This document shows positions 25,325-37,275 of a stretch of DNA of 64,000 nt, piece by piece. Origin of the DNA: Vicia villosa (taxonomy: Eukaryota > Streptophyta > Magnoliopsida > Fabales > Fabaceae); NCBI RefSeq assembly GCF_029867415.1, contig NC_081185.1, positions 82,406,469-82,470,468 of the forward strand, read 5' to 3'. Position 1 is the stretch's first letter; each line of letters begins with the position of its first letter. A program made the position numbers and the translations under genes. Under the pieces are notes generated by a model. That model ran no database searches and was not told the origin of the DNA. It saw only the letters and a program-made list of their open reading frames with translations.

Positions 25325-26023
25325 CCTTGGGCTTTGTACAAGGCAGGAAAACATTCTTCCCAGAGTTAAAAGATTCAAACCCTTGGGTCTTTCCTCGGCC
25401 GGGTAATCCTCAATCTTAGGCTTTGTACAAGACAGAAAAAAACATTACCTTCCAACAGTCAAACAATTCAAATCCCCTGAATTTCTCTCCAAGCAGAGTT
25501 TACCTCAATCTTGGGCTTTGTACAAGACACCAAAACAACTGTCATACAAAAATACAGTCTTCCAAAATCCCTCAAAGAGAGAGCCTCAATCTTGGGCTTT
25601 GCACAAGACACAAATAACCATACAATCTTCCAAATATACTTTCCAGTTGAGTCAGTCTCAATCTTGAACTTTAAATGAGAAGCATTATGTTCCCTAAAAG
25701 AGTCAACCTCAACCATACAGGACAGAAAATAAACCATGCTCATATAATCTCCTCAGAGTTAACCTAAATCATGGACTTTCATGCAAGAAAGAAATCCATT
25801 CTTCAGTAAGTCATCCTTAATTATGGGCTTAGTACATAACACATACAAAACCATTCAGTCAAATAAAAACTCTATAAAGTAATCCTCAGTAGAGTCAGCC
25901 TCAATTCTGGGCTTAGTACAGGACACATAAAGTCCTTTAGTCAAAACAATTCCCGGTGGAAAATCTCCAACAGAGTCAGTCTCAAACTGTCATTTAAGCC
26001 TCAAGCTTAGGCCTTGTGCAAGC
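25325..26023 (+). repeat. 9-nt-loop hairpin array (about 7 copies)
   Basis: Loosely tandem units of about 80-100 bp, each with a loop GGCTT(T/A)GTA. Stems change in step: CCTTG/CAAGG (25325/25339), TCTTG/CAAGA (25509/25523 and 25590/25604), TTATG/CATAA (25821/25835), TTCTG/CAGGA (25905/25919). Two copies have one mismatch (25414 and 26005). The units also share GTCAGCCTCAAT before the stem. Confidence 0.82.
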
Positions 26024-26885
26024 CAGTCAACTTTCATATCTTCTATATATAAGTGAGACATGATTCATCTCTATAGAAGAGACATATCTTCTATTACACC
26101 ACATTAAAACATACAAACATTATCAATCATTTTCAAATCATTTTCCCATTTAGATGATGTAAGTGGCATGTTCTGTGGATTTCAAATCCATACTTGTTGA
26201 ACTTCCCTAAAATGTTTAAAAACTATTCTTTCACTCAAGAGGTTGTGATTGGCATACTTGCTTCATCCAAGTAAGGTCCTTCTCTTATGAAATGAACCTC
26301 CTTTTCTGTCACTTCAAAATGTTTGTGGTGGAATAGTATATATATCTTTCTGTAAAGATGGCGACTTGTCTCTTTTCTGTAGACAGAGATCATTTCCAGT
26401 TTCAGCCTTGAGCTTTGAATACGGCACATAAATTCAATCCATTTCCTTATTATTTCCTTGAACTACAAAAGCTCTGACTTCCATTAGGTATATGTAGGCG
26501 TGAGATTCACAAGGAATCTTTGCCAGCAAATAAAACACCAAAAATAGTTGGTTCATCTGTCTTTCTTCAATTCATTTCCTCTCCTATCACAAAGGTGAAA
26601 CTTTCCCAATAATCAAGCAACAAACAAACCAAAGTCAAACACAAATAACAAAGGGTTCCCATAGAGTACTACAGATACTTAGGGTGCTAATACCTTCCCT
26701 CTGTATAACCAACCTCCCGGACCCCAGATCTATATATTAGGTGAAATCCCCACACCTAAGCACACTCTAGGGTAGATTTAGATTTTCCCCCTTCCTCCTC
26801 GTTAGGATAAATTAAAAGTTTTACCGTAAACTGCTCAAATTTGGAAGGACTGATGAAGGTCCCGAAAAAGGCGCGAATAGAAAAA

Positions 26886-26904
26886 TGGCGAATCTGTTTG
26901 GGAC
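26886..26904 (+). other. Primer binding site, element D
   Basis: TGGCGAATCTGTTTGGGAC is a mutated version of the TGGCGACTCTGCTGGGGAC site seen in the other Ogre-like elements here. Confidence 0.7.
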
Positions 26905-27570
26905 AAGTAATAACCTTGGTTTTTTATACAAACTAGGTTGACCTGTGTTGGTCCAACCCCATGGGGAATTAGGGATGCCAAATTCCCCCACTCAAAAAGA
27001 GAGGTTCTGCCTACTTTGTAGTTTTTATCATATCATTTATTTGGTGCATTTCTACTTGTTTACTTTTGTGGTTTTGTATCGGGAAATGGCTTGATTCCCC
27101 CTTGTGGTGAGAAATCCTACACCTAGATATGATTGAACTTTGAGATAGGAAGGCAGCAACATTATGAATAATTTGTGATGGGGTGATTCCTAAACAAATT
27201 GACTTGAATAACTCAGAATTGCTTGGAGTGATTTCCAAATAAGCTAACTTGAGAGCTCTACCAATCAGGGTAACTCCTTTCGGGACATGCCGAGGACTCT
27301 TGTAACATTCAACCCCACTTTGGCCTCTTAGGATGTAGAGCGGTGATTGCGAAAGTAATTGTCACGCAAATACTACACTCAGATGAGGTTCTCTTAAGCA
27401 TACGATTAACTTGTCAAGTAATTGGCATTATTGAGAGTATCCTAAAGGGGACTAAAGGATTCTGAGACCCCTAAAACCCGTTCTATAGGTACAAAAATCA
27501 AAATCCTTAGTTTTCATCCTGGGGCAAGGTTAGAGATATGACTCTATGACTTTCAACACCACTTCAACCC
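26905..27570 (+). mobile_element. Element D 5' untranslated interior
   Basis: Non-coding stretch between primer site and ORF1 relic. It contains the phrase TTTTCATCCTGGGGCAAGG just before ORF1, comparable to the element interior near 44530. Confidence 0.6.
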
Positions 27571-28824
27571 ATGTTTTCAATTGTGTGCGCATTCATGCAT
27601 CCATGCATAAAAAGTGTATTTTTCAAGTTTGTCAAGGAAACTAAAAAAAGACGTTGTGAACTTCAAATAGAAAGAGAACAAGAGAAAGGACTAAGTATGT
27701 CCACCATGGATTACGGAAGAAGGAGGACTAAGAATTATACCTTCAATATTCCCTAAGTAAAGGAATTGGAAAAACTAGGAAAACTGGTGGTCAGTCCCCA
27801 AGCTTTCAAGGAGAAGTATGGAAAGCTTCTGCCTCTTCTCAAAACCAGCATAGTGGATGGGATCCTTCCTACACTAATTCAATTTTATGATCCTGTATAC
27901 CATTGCTTCACCTTCTCTGACTATCAACTCATCTCGATGATCTAATCATCACAACAACTTCTCCCTTAAACCTAGTGGACGTCAAAACTCATATGACAAG
28001 TAAGGCAGGAATCCGAGGTTTACCCGCCAAGTCTGACGATTTTATTGACATCAACGCAATCAAGATCTTCTTAATAGGAAACCCGGTTCCTACCCTGCTT
28101 ACAGATGCTTACCACTTTGTACATTTAAAGAACCTACAGCAAGGAGGAATGATTACCGCCTGTGTATAGTTGTTATACAAATGGTTCGTCTCACACCTGC
28201 CCAAGTTTGGCACTTTTTGGGACTTAAAGGACGGCCTCTGGTGGTCATAGAAAATCATGACCCTTACCCATAATGATTTCAACAGGTGCGAACACAGAAA
28301 TGTTGGAATCATCATAATTGACCATTTTCGCAGGTATCCCCACGTACCCCTTATTGGAACTAAGGGAGGAATCATTTATAATCCAGCTCTAGCATGTCGT
28401 CAACGCGGCTACTTCATGGAAGATGTGCCAAACAACATTCAGCTAGAAGGTATGTTCTTCAAAACATTGATGACCACGACAATGTATTGAGAAAGGAAAT
28501 CGTACAAGCCTGGCGCCATGTTCACAGAAAAGGAAGAGGATCGCTAGGAAAACCCCTCAGCGTCTCTTGGCACCCCTACCTTCAATTAAGCTCAAAATGT
28601 CATACCCTCGTCGGGAACCAATTCACTTAAGGGAACCTATCGACCTTTTCGCTAATGATACCGAGAAGCTACAAGTGGCATTAACCAAAGTATGTCAAGA
28701 AAAGGACGCTTGGAAAAACAAGTACCGAGTTGTCAATTTGGAAAACGTCCAAATCCAATTTTCTCTGAAAAGGAAAGATGAGTTACTCGAGATACTCAAA
28801 CAACAGGAAACACAAGGAAAATAA
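27571..28824 (+). pseudogene. Ogre ORF1 relic, element D
   Basis: Frames across this stretch give FKEKYGKLLPLLKTSIVDG, then PTLIQFYDPVYHCFTFSDYQ, DINAIKIFLIGNPVPTLLTD and a charged coiled-coil-like tail (28650-28815). The same order and motifs occur in the minus-strand ORF1 of element F (57280-58583). Ogre elements carry such an extra ORF between primer site and gag; its function is unknown. The first motifs recall plant mobile-domain proteins (inference). At least three stops or frameshifts break it, so it is non-functional. Confidence 0.75.
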
Positions 28825-29172
28825 GAGAATATGTCCGTTGCTCAGAATATTCCTCTTGCCTCTTGTATTATCGACCAACTCATATTGGAAAATGCTCAAC
28901 TAAAATAACAGAAGAAGAGATTGGAACGTGAAGTCGAGTCTTCATCAAAACCTTAGTGTCCTTTATCTCTGTTTCTCGGTATTGTTTACTCCCTTTTCAA
29001 AGTCTGTAAAAATAGTGTTTACCTTATGAATAAAAGTGTTTGATGTTTCACAACATAATTATTGTGTTTCCTAGAATTTTTTTTACTGCATATCATGCAT
29101 CATCTTCACCACATTACTCACATGAAAAACATAAGGTCCTAATCATCTCATTCCCAACTCCATCGGGAGGAA
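28825..29172 (+). mobile_element. ORF1-gag spacer, element D
   Basis: Short non-coding spacer. The layout matches known Ogre elements, where ORF1 and gag are separate reading frames. Confidence 0.55.
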
Positions 29173-29517
29173 TAAGGGAAGAAACGAAATTCAAGTTGTC
29201 TCGTTCGTACAACACTCGTGCAAGTCGTAAGAAAAGAATGGACGACTTAGAGCAAGAGAATGGGGAACTTAGAGAAGAGGTTACTGCACTCAGGGAGTCT
29301 TTGGAAAGACTCAATAGTATGGTGGAAGTGTTAGCAGTTGCACAAAGTCGACCTTCGCTAGAAGAACAAAGGAATGTGATTTTTGAGATTGGTGCCAAAC
29401 TTACTCCTCAGTATTCCATGCCATCCAACCGACCTTGCGGCATGCCACCCAACTTTATTCCAAAAGGTTACTACCCTTAGACTATTGAAGGTCCGAGAGG
29501 TACATCGGATATACTCC
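29173..29517 (+). pseudogene. Ogre gag, N-terminal fragment
   Basis: The frame of the 146-codon ORF 29040-29480 contains RSYNTRASRKKRMDDLEQEN followed by a heptad-rich coiled coil and a proline-rich stretch (about 100 residues). The gag at 42507 starts with the related DYETRANVRRRMADQEQ segment. A TAG interrupts after KGYYP, and the gene is truncated about 35 bp later by the LTR starting at 29518. The likely duplicated target is ACTCC (29513-29517). Confidence 0.75.
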
Positions 29518-32500
29518 TGTTGTACCCCAATTTTTTACCACTAAGATCCCACCATATCTTAAACATTAGGATCATCATTATCATCATAATCATCATGCAT
29601 TTATCATTTGCTAACAAAAAATACAAAAGATTGTTGTTTGTTGCTTGTGTCCCAAGACAGGAGACTGATTAGGAAGAGACTGGGCAAATTAGGGTTTTGA
29701 GGCCCACAAAGGAATTTAACATACTTCTATGATTCAAAGGATTATCTAATCATTATCATGGCCCAAAGATGGTTCAATGCAAGATCAATCACCTTCAAGT
29801 TCATCAGAAGCTCCAATTAGGGTTTCGACCCAATTGCACTAAAGGGTTGACTTTTAATCAAGACATGGTTCCAAGACTCAAATCATGATTCAAGGGAATC
29901 CAAATGAACATTATGATCCATCCATATCATTCATTTTAAGAGGAGATCTTGATTCATTTGGAAATCACAAAATTATAGTTCATCTAGAAAAAGTCAATTA
30001 TGCAAGTCAACCTTTGACTTTTGAGAAAAATGGTCAACTATGAACTTTTAAGGATTCAAATCATCGTCATATGGATATGGAAGACATTTGATCAAAGAAA
30101 ATTCAAAGAATTCATCAAGAACCAAAAAGTCAACAAAAGTCAAAATTAGGGTTTTAAGTGAATTTTGACCTAATTTTGGGAACTTCAAATTTTGCCTACA
30201 AACTCAAAAATCTCCATACATGAAAGTTGTAGATCTTGACAAAATAAACAACTTATCACAAAGCAACTTTTGGCTAAAAGTGATTATTTTGAGAGATTTT
30301 GGATTAAGAAGGTTTATGTCTAAAAGACTCAGAAAATTTTTAAGTGTTTTCACCTAGTTTTTTCTTAATTTTAAGCCCTTTTTTCTCCATGATCCAAAAA
30401 GAGTTTGGGGAAACTTTTAACAAGTGAATTGAAGTATGTAACAAGGGTTTTCCAAAGAGATCACTAGCATGAAAATTAATGGCTTGATCCATGAGTTATG
30501 ATTTTGTGAAGAAGGCATCATGAACACTTGAAAATGGTGAAGAACATGAAGAACCAAGTTGAGATTTGTTTCAAATCTGAAAGAATCTTAAAAGGAAAGC
30601 CCCTCTAACTTGTTTAAGAGGCCAAACTCAGAAGATTTCACTTTCTTTTGAGCTATGATCCATGTGTTTTAAGCATTGTCCAAAGTTTCATTCCATTTCA
30701 AGCATAAAGCCATGACTTCCATTCTTGTAAAGCTACTTTAATCACAAAGTCCACTCTCCTTGAGCCACTACAATGTTTCTTCTACACCAATAGCATTACA
30801 AACACCACGAGCAAGCTCCTAATATTTAGAACAAAGTCACACAAGCATGCTTGAAGATGTACTTTGCCATTGGAACTCCAATTTTCATATAACTTCACAA
30901 AAAAGCAAGATGGTACATCCTTCACATGTGAACTCAAACTTCAGAAAATTTTGCCTCCACAAACCCTAATTTATGCTTATAAATAGAGGGCATTTCTCAT
31001 TGCATCCCTTACACCAGAATTCTCCAAGTCATGCCTCACTTGAAATTCTCATTTTTCCAATCTTTACATTTTCATAGTGATTTTGAGTTCCACAAGTTCT
31101 AGGTGTCAACCAAAGGTTTAGAAAACTTCTAAACATCATTTAGAAGCTGTCCATACCTTCTTCAACCTCTCAAAGGTCCCTAACAAAAAATCACCTTTTA
31201 ACCTCCATTAAAGGTTCTTTCAAGCTCTTAACTTACCAAAATCCAAACCAAACACTTGCCAACCAAATTATCCTTTCCAATAGTTTCTATTAATCTTATA
31301 GAAGCTATCCACAACCTTCAAACACTTACCAAAGGCCCCAAACAGAAAATCATCTTTCAAAATTCCATTAAAATACCTCTTTGAACCAAAGTTGTCAAAA
31401 TCAATTTGGCTCGTGCGTTTTCAGGCCTTTTGTGTTGGATCCCTTCTAAACATCATTTAGAAGCTATCCAAACACCTGTTTTGGAACTGTAACACTTGGA
31501 ACATACACTTCCAGCCATAACTTCTTTTTCTTGTAGGTGGAATCGAGTTTGGATTTGCAGGGGTCTTCAAGGCATTTTAAGCAATCAAACACCATCCTTG
31601 GAGATCAAGGAAGCTTTCGAGATCACTGCAACACCTCCATTACAAGTTTCGATCCTCATTTTCAGAGGTAAAAAATTGAACTTTGAACTCATAGGTAGAA
31701 GTATCATTTTAAACAAAACTTAATACCAATCTACTCGGCACAATGTAGTGAATGAAAGCCCTAAGGTTTTAGGGATTGGTTGTACATATTCATCATTTAA
31801 TTTGATTTTGAAAAATTAGGATTCTTAGTGTTTTCTGTGAAATTCGCATGTCTCAGTTTAAATAAATTTATGAAAGTTACATGTTTGAATTCGTGTGCAA
31901 ATTCTGAGTGGAATGCACTTTTGTTTTGTTCAAAATTATCAAGATTCGAGAAAGTTTGAATTTGAGCCATGGAGGGAACGTGAGGTTGAAGATGAAGTTC
32001 TGATTCCATTATGGACTTTACTTCCCTTATGTTTCACTCAATGCATCATACTTGCAAAGCGCACGCGTTGGTCTGTTGGCTAGAGTTTTGAGATGTGAGG
32101 TCAAGGGCGTGGGTTTAAGCCTTGGCTCCCACATTCCCATTTCTTTTAATCACTTGTTTATTTTAGTTTTTTATTAAAACTTTAAAAATCATAAAAAAAA
32201 TATTAAAATTAACCTTTTTAATCCCTTCTTTTTTTGTGTGATTTATTTATTTTGTTTATTTTCACATTATGTTAAAAAATCCCAAAAATATTTATTATTT
32301 CTTTATTTAAAAATTAAATAAAAAACATGTCTTTTATATTGAAAAATCAACTAAAAATCTTTTGTTTTGATTATTTCTTTCAAAGAACTTTGTGTATGTT
32401 TTTGTAAATATTTGTTTAGGGTTAGAGTAGGATGTCTTTGACTTCTTCATGTACCCTTAGACCATTTCTCTTAAAGGAATTGGTATTTAACAATTAAAAT

Positions 32501-32640
32501 TAATTAGGTTTAGGTGTTTATGATTAAACCCTAATTTGAAAACCCTAATTCAAAAACCCTAGGTTTAAAACCCCAACCCAAAAAGAAACAACAAGTATCG
32601 CAAGTGTTGAACCAAAATCAAACCTCAAACCATCTTTTGG
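29518..32640 (+). mobile_element. Ogre-like LTR inserted in element D gag
   Basis: Starts TGTTGTACCCCAATTTTTTACC, close to the TGTCGCACCCCAATTTTTGACC start at 38498. Its U3 (29680-30200) is homologous to 19460-19980. A TATAAATAG promoter lies at 30978. Downstream R-U5 is non-coding. The right boundary near 32640 is approximate: AAACCCTAATTT-type sequence gives way to unrelated DNA and I see no primer site. Confidence 0.65.
30978..30986 (+). promoter_or_regulatory. TATA box in LTR
   Basis: TATAAATAG about 1.46 kb into the LTR, followed by a pyrimidine-rich likely start region. Confidence 0.65.
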
Positions 32641-34210
32641 GGCTTTTTAGAACATTAAAGCTCATGCCACCAATTGATCATTTTTCCGATTCGGGACAAG
32701 AAATATTGCGCTATGTTAAGCAGATCGCCAAGTAACTTATATAGAAGTCACCCTACAATGAGGCCAGTCAACAATTTTAGTGCTAATGCATGCTAGAAAA
32801 CGATATGTAGATCGTTCTCCAAAAACAATACCGCACGAAAAGAAAAGAGGTAGCGGTCTCATCTTCATCAAGAATCCAAAAGAATTCCAATGGTATTGAA
32901 TATTTTCATCGACCAAAATAAAAGGTGGAATCACATTAAATGTTACTTCCATCTTCAAGTTCAATCACTTAATATTGCGGATTAGGATTTTCATCCCATC
33001 AACGCCCTAAGTCCATTGACTTTGAAGAGGAATTAGACCTCTAAGCTTGTAAATCAAAGAAAATATCAAAAGAATGGAGTAGGAGAAGAGTAAGAACCAA
33101 AAACAAGTTTAAAAAGGCAAAAAAACACATTTTGGCTTCAAGAAATCGATTTACCACCTAGGGAAATCGATTTCCTGCGCGGAGTTTTCAAATCTGGCGC
33201 AAAAACAGCACTAGAAATCGATTTACTCCCTGGGGAAATCGATTTCCTGCACACAGTTTTAAAAAAAAACAGCATTAAAAGGCACAAAACCTTAATCAAA
33301 CATAACATCAAACACCTTATGATCTTGAATACCATTGTGCACAAAATTTTCATCATTCACCATCAAATAACATCAAAATAACACCATAGATGTAACACAC
33401 AAAATCAACAAAGGATCACATCTTGAAGAATGGAAGTGGATCTAGAGATTTACCAATTCTTGCACAAACTTTGAATCAACTTCAAGAACAACCACCAAAT
33501 GATTTGATCTACCAACAATTGATGAAGAAAAAGTGTTTGGATGAAGGTTTTGCTCAAAGATTAGTGAGATTCAATGTGAATCTCACTAACTTTTGTGAGA
33601 GAACAACTTTGAGTGATTTGGGAAAGAATGGGAAGAGAAATTGATAGAGTTCTTTTGGCTCTCAAAGCTTGTGAAATGAAAAGGTAGAGGCCTCTATTTA
33701 TAGAATTGGAAGTGAGGATAGTGGCAAATTGATAATTGTCTCTTGGAGGTTAATTTGAATTTAATTGGTAAAATGGGATTAAAATGGGGTTTATGAAGGA
33801 AATTAATTATGGTAATGATGTGGAATATTGGTAATGATAATGAATAATCAAGGAAATGTGATTGGTGCCAAAATGATGTCATGCTTCCCTCTTTTTTTCA
33901 AACTTCATCCAGGGAAATCGATTTACCCTGTAAATCAATTTCCACATTAAAATTTTCAAAAAAATTTCTTTTTTGAACTGCTTTGATTCTTGATCAGTCT
34001 CTTACCTGTAAAACACAAGCAAAAGGAAAAAATGCATATGTTTTGGATTTTGGTTAGTATAAAACAAATTAAACAAATATAGGTGCTTGATGGTTCCTCC
34101 CAGAGATGAAGTGAGCACAACACCTTAAACAAAGCTTCAAGATGGAGCTCTTGATTGATGATCGAGATGCAAATGATGTAAGATCTTAGGGTCAAAATTG
34201 GGGTATGATA
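32641..34210 (-). mobile_element. 3' LTR of Ogre-like element F
   Basis: On the minus strand the right edge (34210) reads TATCATACCCCAATTTTGACC directly after a polypurine tract; the usual second base G has become A. A minus-strand TATAAATA sits at 33695-33702 and a pyrimidine-rich start region follows. The left boundary is not resolved. The conserved R-U5 end block of the other Ogre LTRs is not seen, so the LTR may be truncated. The 75-codon minus ORF (32964-32737) and 73-codon plus ORF (33423-33644) match nothing I know. Confidence 0.65.
33147..33252. repeat. ATCGAT palindrome cluster
   Basis: GGGAAATCGATTTCC and related copies (near 33147, 33169, 33212 and 33233, with a decayed copy at about 33913). 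All share AAATCGATTT with different outer arms, as in the TAACCGGTTA cluster at 5758. Confidence 0.8.
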
Positions 34211-34227
34211 GATGCCCCTATTTAAGT
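34211..34227 (-). other. Polypurine tract, element F
   Basis: The minus strand reads TTAAATAGGGGCATC immediately before the 3' LTR. The identical motif precedes the 3' LTR of the nested element at 46821-46835. Confidence 0.85.
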
Positions 34228-34558
34228 TTCTTTTATCCGGAGACAGGATGATTGGAAATCTTCGTTTCGACGCGATCGAAGAGACTTAAATATAAAACAC
34301 AAATTATTTTAACCTAAGATGTAATGCAATGCTAATGAATGCATTTGATGCGATTATAAAATATGGGGAAACATATCATCACCGGGGAGAAGAAAGAACT
34401 CCATTGGGGAAGACAAGTGTCTTGTGGGAATAACTCCACAGTGGAAAACAAGACTTCATTGGGGAAATGAGACTTTGCTGGGAAAAGAAACTTCACCGAG
34501 GACAATATTTTGCACCAGAGAGGTTAAAGCGTCATCTTTCACTAGGGATGAGAGAATA

Positions 34559-34930
34559 CACCAACTTTTACTAGAGGTGAACTACCGACTTTTACTGAAG
34601 GTAGGAAGGAAGAGATCTAAATATCGACTTTTACTGAAGATGTAGATACAAGAGAATTACACCGAATTTTAATGAAGGTGAACTACCAGCTTTTATTGAA
34701 GGTAGGAAAACGATCTAAACATCGACTTTTACTGAAGATATAGATACAACAGAATTACATCGACTTTTACTGAAGGTGAACTACCAGCTTTTACTGAAGG
34801 TAGGAAAACGGTCTAAACATCGACTTTTACAGAAGATGTAGATACAAAAGATGCACCAATTTTTATTGAAGGTGAGCTACCAGCTTTTACTGAAGGTAGG
34901 AAAAGAAAACACTAACTTTTACTGAAGGTG
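34559..34930 (-). repeat. 13-nt-loop hairpin array (12 copies)
   Basis: Twelve units with a loop like GACTTTTACTGAA, almost always 13 nt. Stems alternate but always match: CACC/GGTG (34559/34576), CTACC/GGTAG (34582/34600), CATC/GATG, plus GU or one-mismatch variants. It lies in the 3' UTR of element F, between integrase and polypurine tract. The sequence at 34380-34540 (ACTTCATTGGGGAA-like units) may be a decayed continuation. Confidence 0.85.
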
Positions 34931-35980
34931 AAAGCAAACAAAGGTATATCAACAATACTTTGTTCTTCAAAGATCAAGGGTTGAAACATAAGCGCACGAT
35001 CTCAACAAGAGTCATCCAGCGAACGAAGTTCAATCCATGAAAGAATAGAAAGAAACTGTCAAATTAGACTGGATCAAGTAAGGGCCTAACTCACTATATC
35101 TTTCCATTCACAAGTATGTTGAACAGAAGAACTGAAACACATATCATCCACATAGAAACAAGTTCAGTGGGGAATTAAAAGGAAGTGAACACTTTTCTGC
35201 CTAGAGATTCTCTAAATGAAAGGAGACTCTGGTGAAAGTAAACTTTCCATGACGGTAAAATGAATGTATGATATTTTTTATGCATGCTAATGATGTATAT
35301 GCTGCCAAAACTAGCACAAGAATCAACTTAGTATAGACAAAATACAATAGTAGTATAGTCAAGCATGTCTCAAGCAGAACACTCGAGGTATCATCTGCAA
35401 ACATGAGCAAAGAGTTGCCACAACAAACTTTTGATGGCTTGGAATAAAATCTACTCAAAACTGGGGTTAATTCCAAATGGGAGATCGCTGGTACTAGGTC
35501 CTATGACATTTTAAACCATGTCGGGGACACACCAAACTGGAATGTATTCTATTTAATCATGAAGGCATCACCATTTTCATTCCTTTTGGTATACTCATGA
35601 ATCAAAATAAATCCTTTTTATATTTTTCAAAAGATTTTGTTGAAATGTTAATTTTCTCTTTGTTACAAAAATTACTATCAACAATAAATGGCATTTAAGA
35701 AGTAGAAAGAAATAAGATTGCAAATATTGGGTAAAGGCTCAAACTTTATTAATAGGATGGTAGTCTACAAATGACAAGACTCCATGGATGATTACAAAGT
35801 TTGGAAAGTGATAATTTTGTGGAAAAGATACATTGAAATGTAATGACCTTATCCTCTCTCACAACTTTAAATCTCTGAGCTAAGGCTTTCGTCGAAATGT
35901 GTTGAACTTCTCATGACAAACAGATGATTGCTGATGATCAAGTCTTGTGTGATGTAGTTACTTGCCATAATTCCCTAACT
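34931..35980 (-). mobile_element. Element F 3' UTR, non-repetitive part
   Basis: No ORF of recognisable family and no tandem structure that I can support. Confidence 0.5.
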
Positions 35981-35987
35981 GTTTCCT

Positions 35988-36130
35988 GGACCGCCCTTTT
36001 AGGTTTTCAATCCACCGGGTAATTTATTCTGTTTATGTCTCTAACTTTTTCCTGGACGGCCCTTTCGGGTTTTCAGTCCACCAAGATGCTCCTTTTTGAT
36101 TAAGCCACCCTTTCGTGTTTTCAACTTAGC
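35988..36130 (-). repeat. Hairpin units with CCCTTTCGGGTTTTCA loop
   Basis: Three copies just after the pol stop. Stems are TGGAC/ATCCA (35988, one mismatch), TGGAC/GTCCA (36054/36077) and TTAAG/CTTAG (36101/36126, with one GU pair). The loop is 18 nt in the first two and about 20 nt in the third. Confidence 0.7.
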
Positions 36131-36150
36131 GAGATGTTCTTTTATTATTT

Positions 36151-37234
36151 TTAGGATAAGTATTTCTTGACTACATCAGCATTCATGAGACGTGGGAGCT
36201 CCTATCCATCCATAGTTGCAAGAATTAATGCACCGCCGAGAAGGCTTTCTTAACAACATATGGTCCTTCAAAATTAGGAGTCCACTTGCCCCTTGAATCA
36301 GAGGTGAAAGACAAGATCCCTTTGAGCACGAGGTCGCCTTCTCTGAACACACCAGGTCGAACCTTCTTATCAAAAGCTTTCTTTATTCTTTTCTGGTACA
36401 ACTGATCATGGCATAAAGCTGTCATTCTCTTTTCTTCTATCAAAATCAATTGATCATACCTGCTCTGACACCATTCAGCCTCAGATAACTTGGTTTCCAT
36501 TAAAACCCTCAATGATGGAATCCCAACCTCAACAAGGAGCACTGCTTCCATTCCATAAACCAAATAAAAGGGAGTTGCCCCGGTTGAAGTACGGACGGAT
36601 GTACGGTACCCATGCAAAGCAAATGGAAGCATCTCATGCCAATCTTTGTACGTAACAACCATCTTCTGAACAATCTTCTTAATATTTTTATTAGCTGCTT
36701 CAATAGCTCCATTCATCTTTGGCCTGTAAGGCGAAGAGTTGTGATGCTCAATCTTGAAACTTTCACACAATTCTCTCATCATGTTGTTATTCAGATTTGA
36801 ACCGTTATTAGTAATGATCTTACTTGGTAAACCATATCTGCAGATGATGTTGTTCTTGATAAATCCATTCGAAGCCTTGGGTTCAATCATCTCGATTATA
36901 TCAATGCCCCACATAGAGAAATGTCAGGGAGAAGAAATATCATTGAGAGGCGTCAAGGCACATGAATCTTGTCAGCATACACTTGACACTTATGACACTT
37001 CTTTACAAACTTATAGCAATCAGATTCCATTGTCAGCCAATAGTAACCCACTCTAAGAATCTTCTTAGCCATCGAATGTCCATTGGCATGGGTACCAAAT
37101 GAACCTTCATGAATTTCATACATCAAAATGTCTGCTTCGTGTCTATCCACGCATTTGAGCAAGGCCATGTCATAATTTATTTTATACAAAACATCAACGT
37201 TGATGAAAAAAATGCCAGCTAATCTCCTCAACAT
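36151..37234 (-). pseudogene. Integrase, element F
   Basis: The H2C2 zinc-binding part (ORF 37234-36953) has HEGSFGTHANGH and CHKCQ. The catalytic core (36914-36225) has GIDIIEMIEPKASNGF, RYGLPSKIITNNGSNLNNN and MNGAIEAANKN, then a C-terminal domain with REGDLVLK. Integrase inserts the cDNA into the host genome. The second catalytic aspartate is asparagine here (NNGSN instead of DNGSN), a stretch between the first aspartate and RYGLPSK looks shortened, and a frameshift separates the two parts. The frame can be followed in decayed form to a stop at 36151. It is not functional. Confidence 0.88.
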
Positions 37235-37275
37235 TTTCTTATCCTTGTTTGACGCCCCAAGTGGGTACTCTTGGG

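Larger units (their letters stand above)
19441..26885 (+). mobile_element. 5' LTR of Ogre-like element D (split)
   Basis: Plus-strand LTR in two parts, 19441-20517 and 24293-26885, separated by a nested solo LTR. The first part matches the U3 region of the LTR at 29518 (shared blocks around GACATGG, AAAAAGTCAACAAAAGTC). The second part ends in the typical GGGTGCTAATACCTTCCCTC block (26668 onward) and is followed by a primer site. The first roughly 150 bp of the LTR are missing at the junction with the copia relic. It contains two hairpin arrays. Confidence 0.75.

Noticed and set aside
32522..32580. Telomere-like AAACCCTAA runs
   Set aside because: Irregular spacing and few units, within an LTR; not a telomeric array.
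33423..33644. 73-codon plus-strand ORF as a gene
   Set aside because: Antisense to the R region of the element F LTR, no family recognised, no supporting signals.
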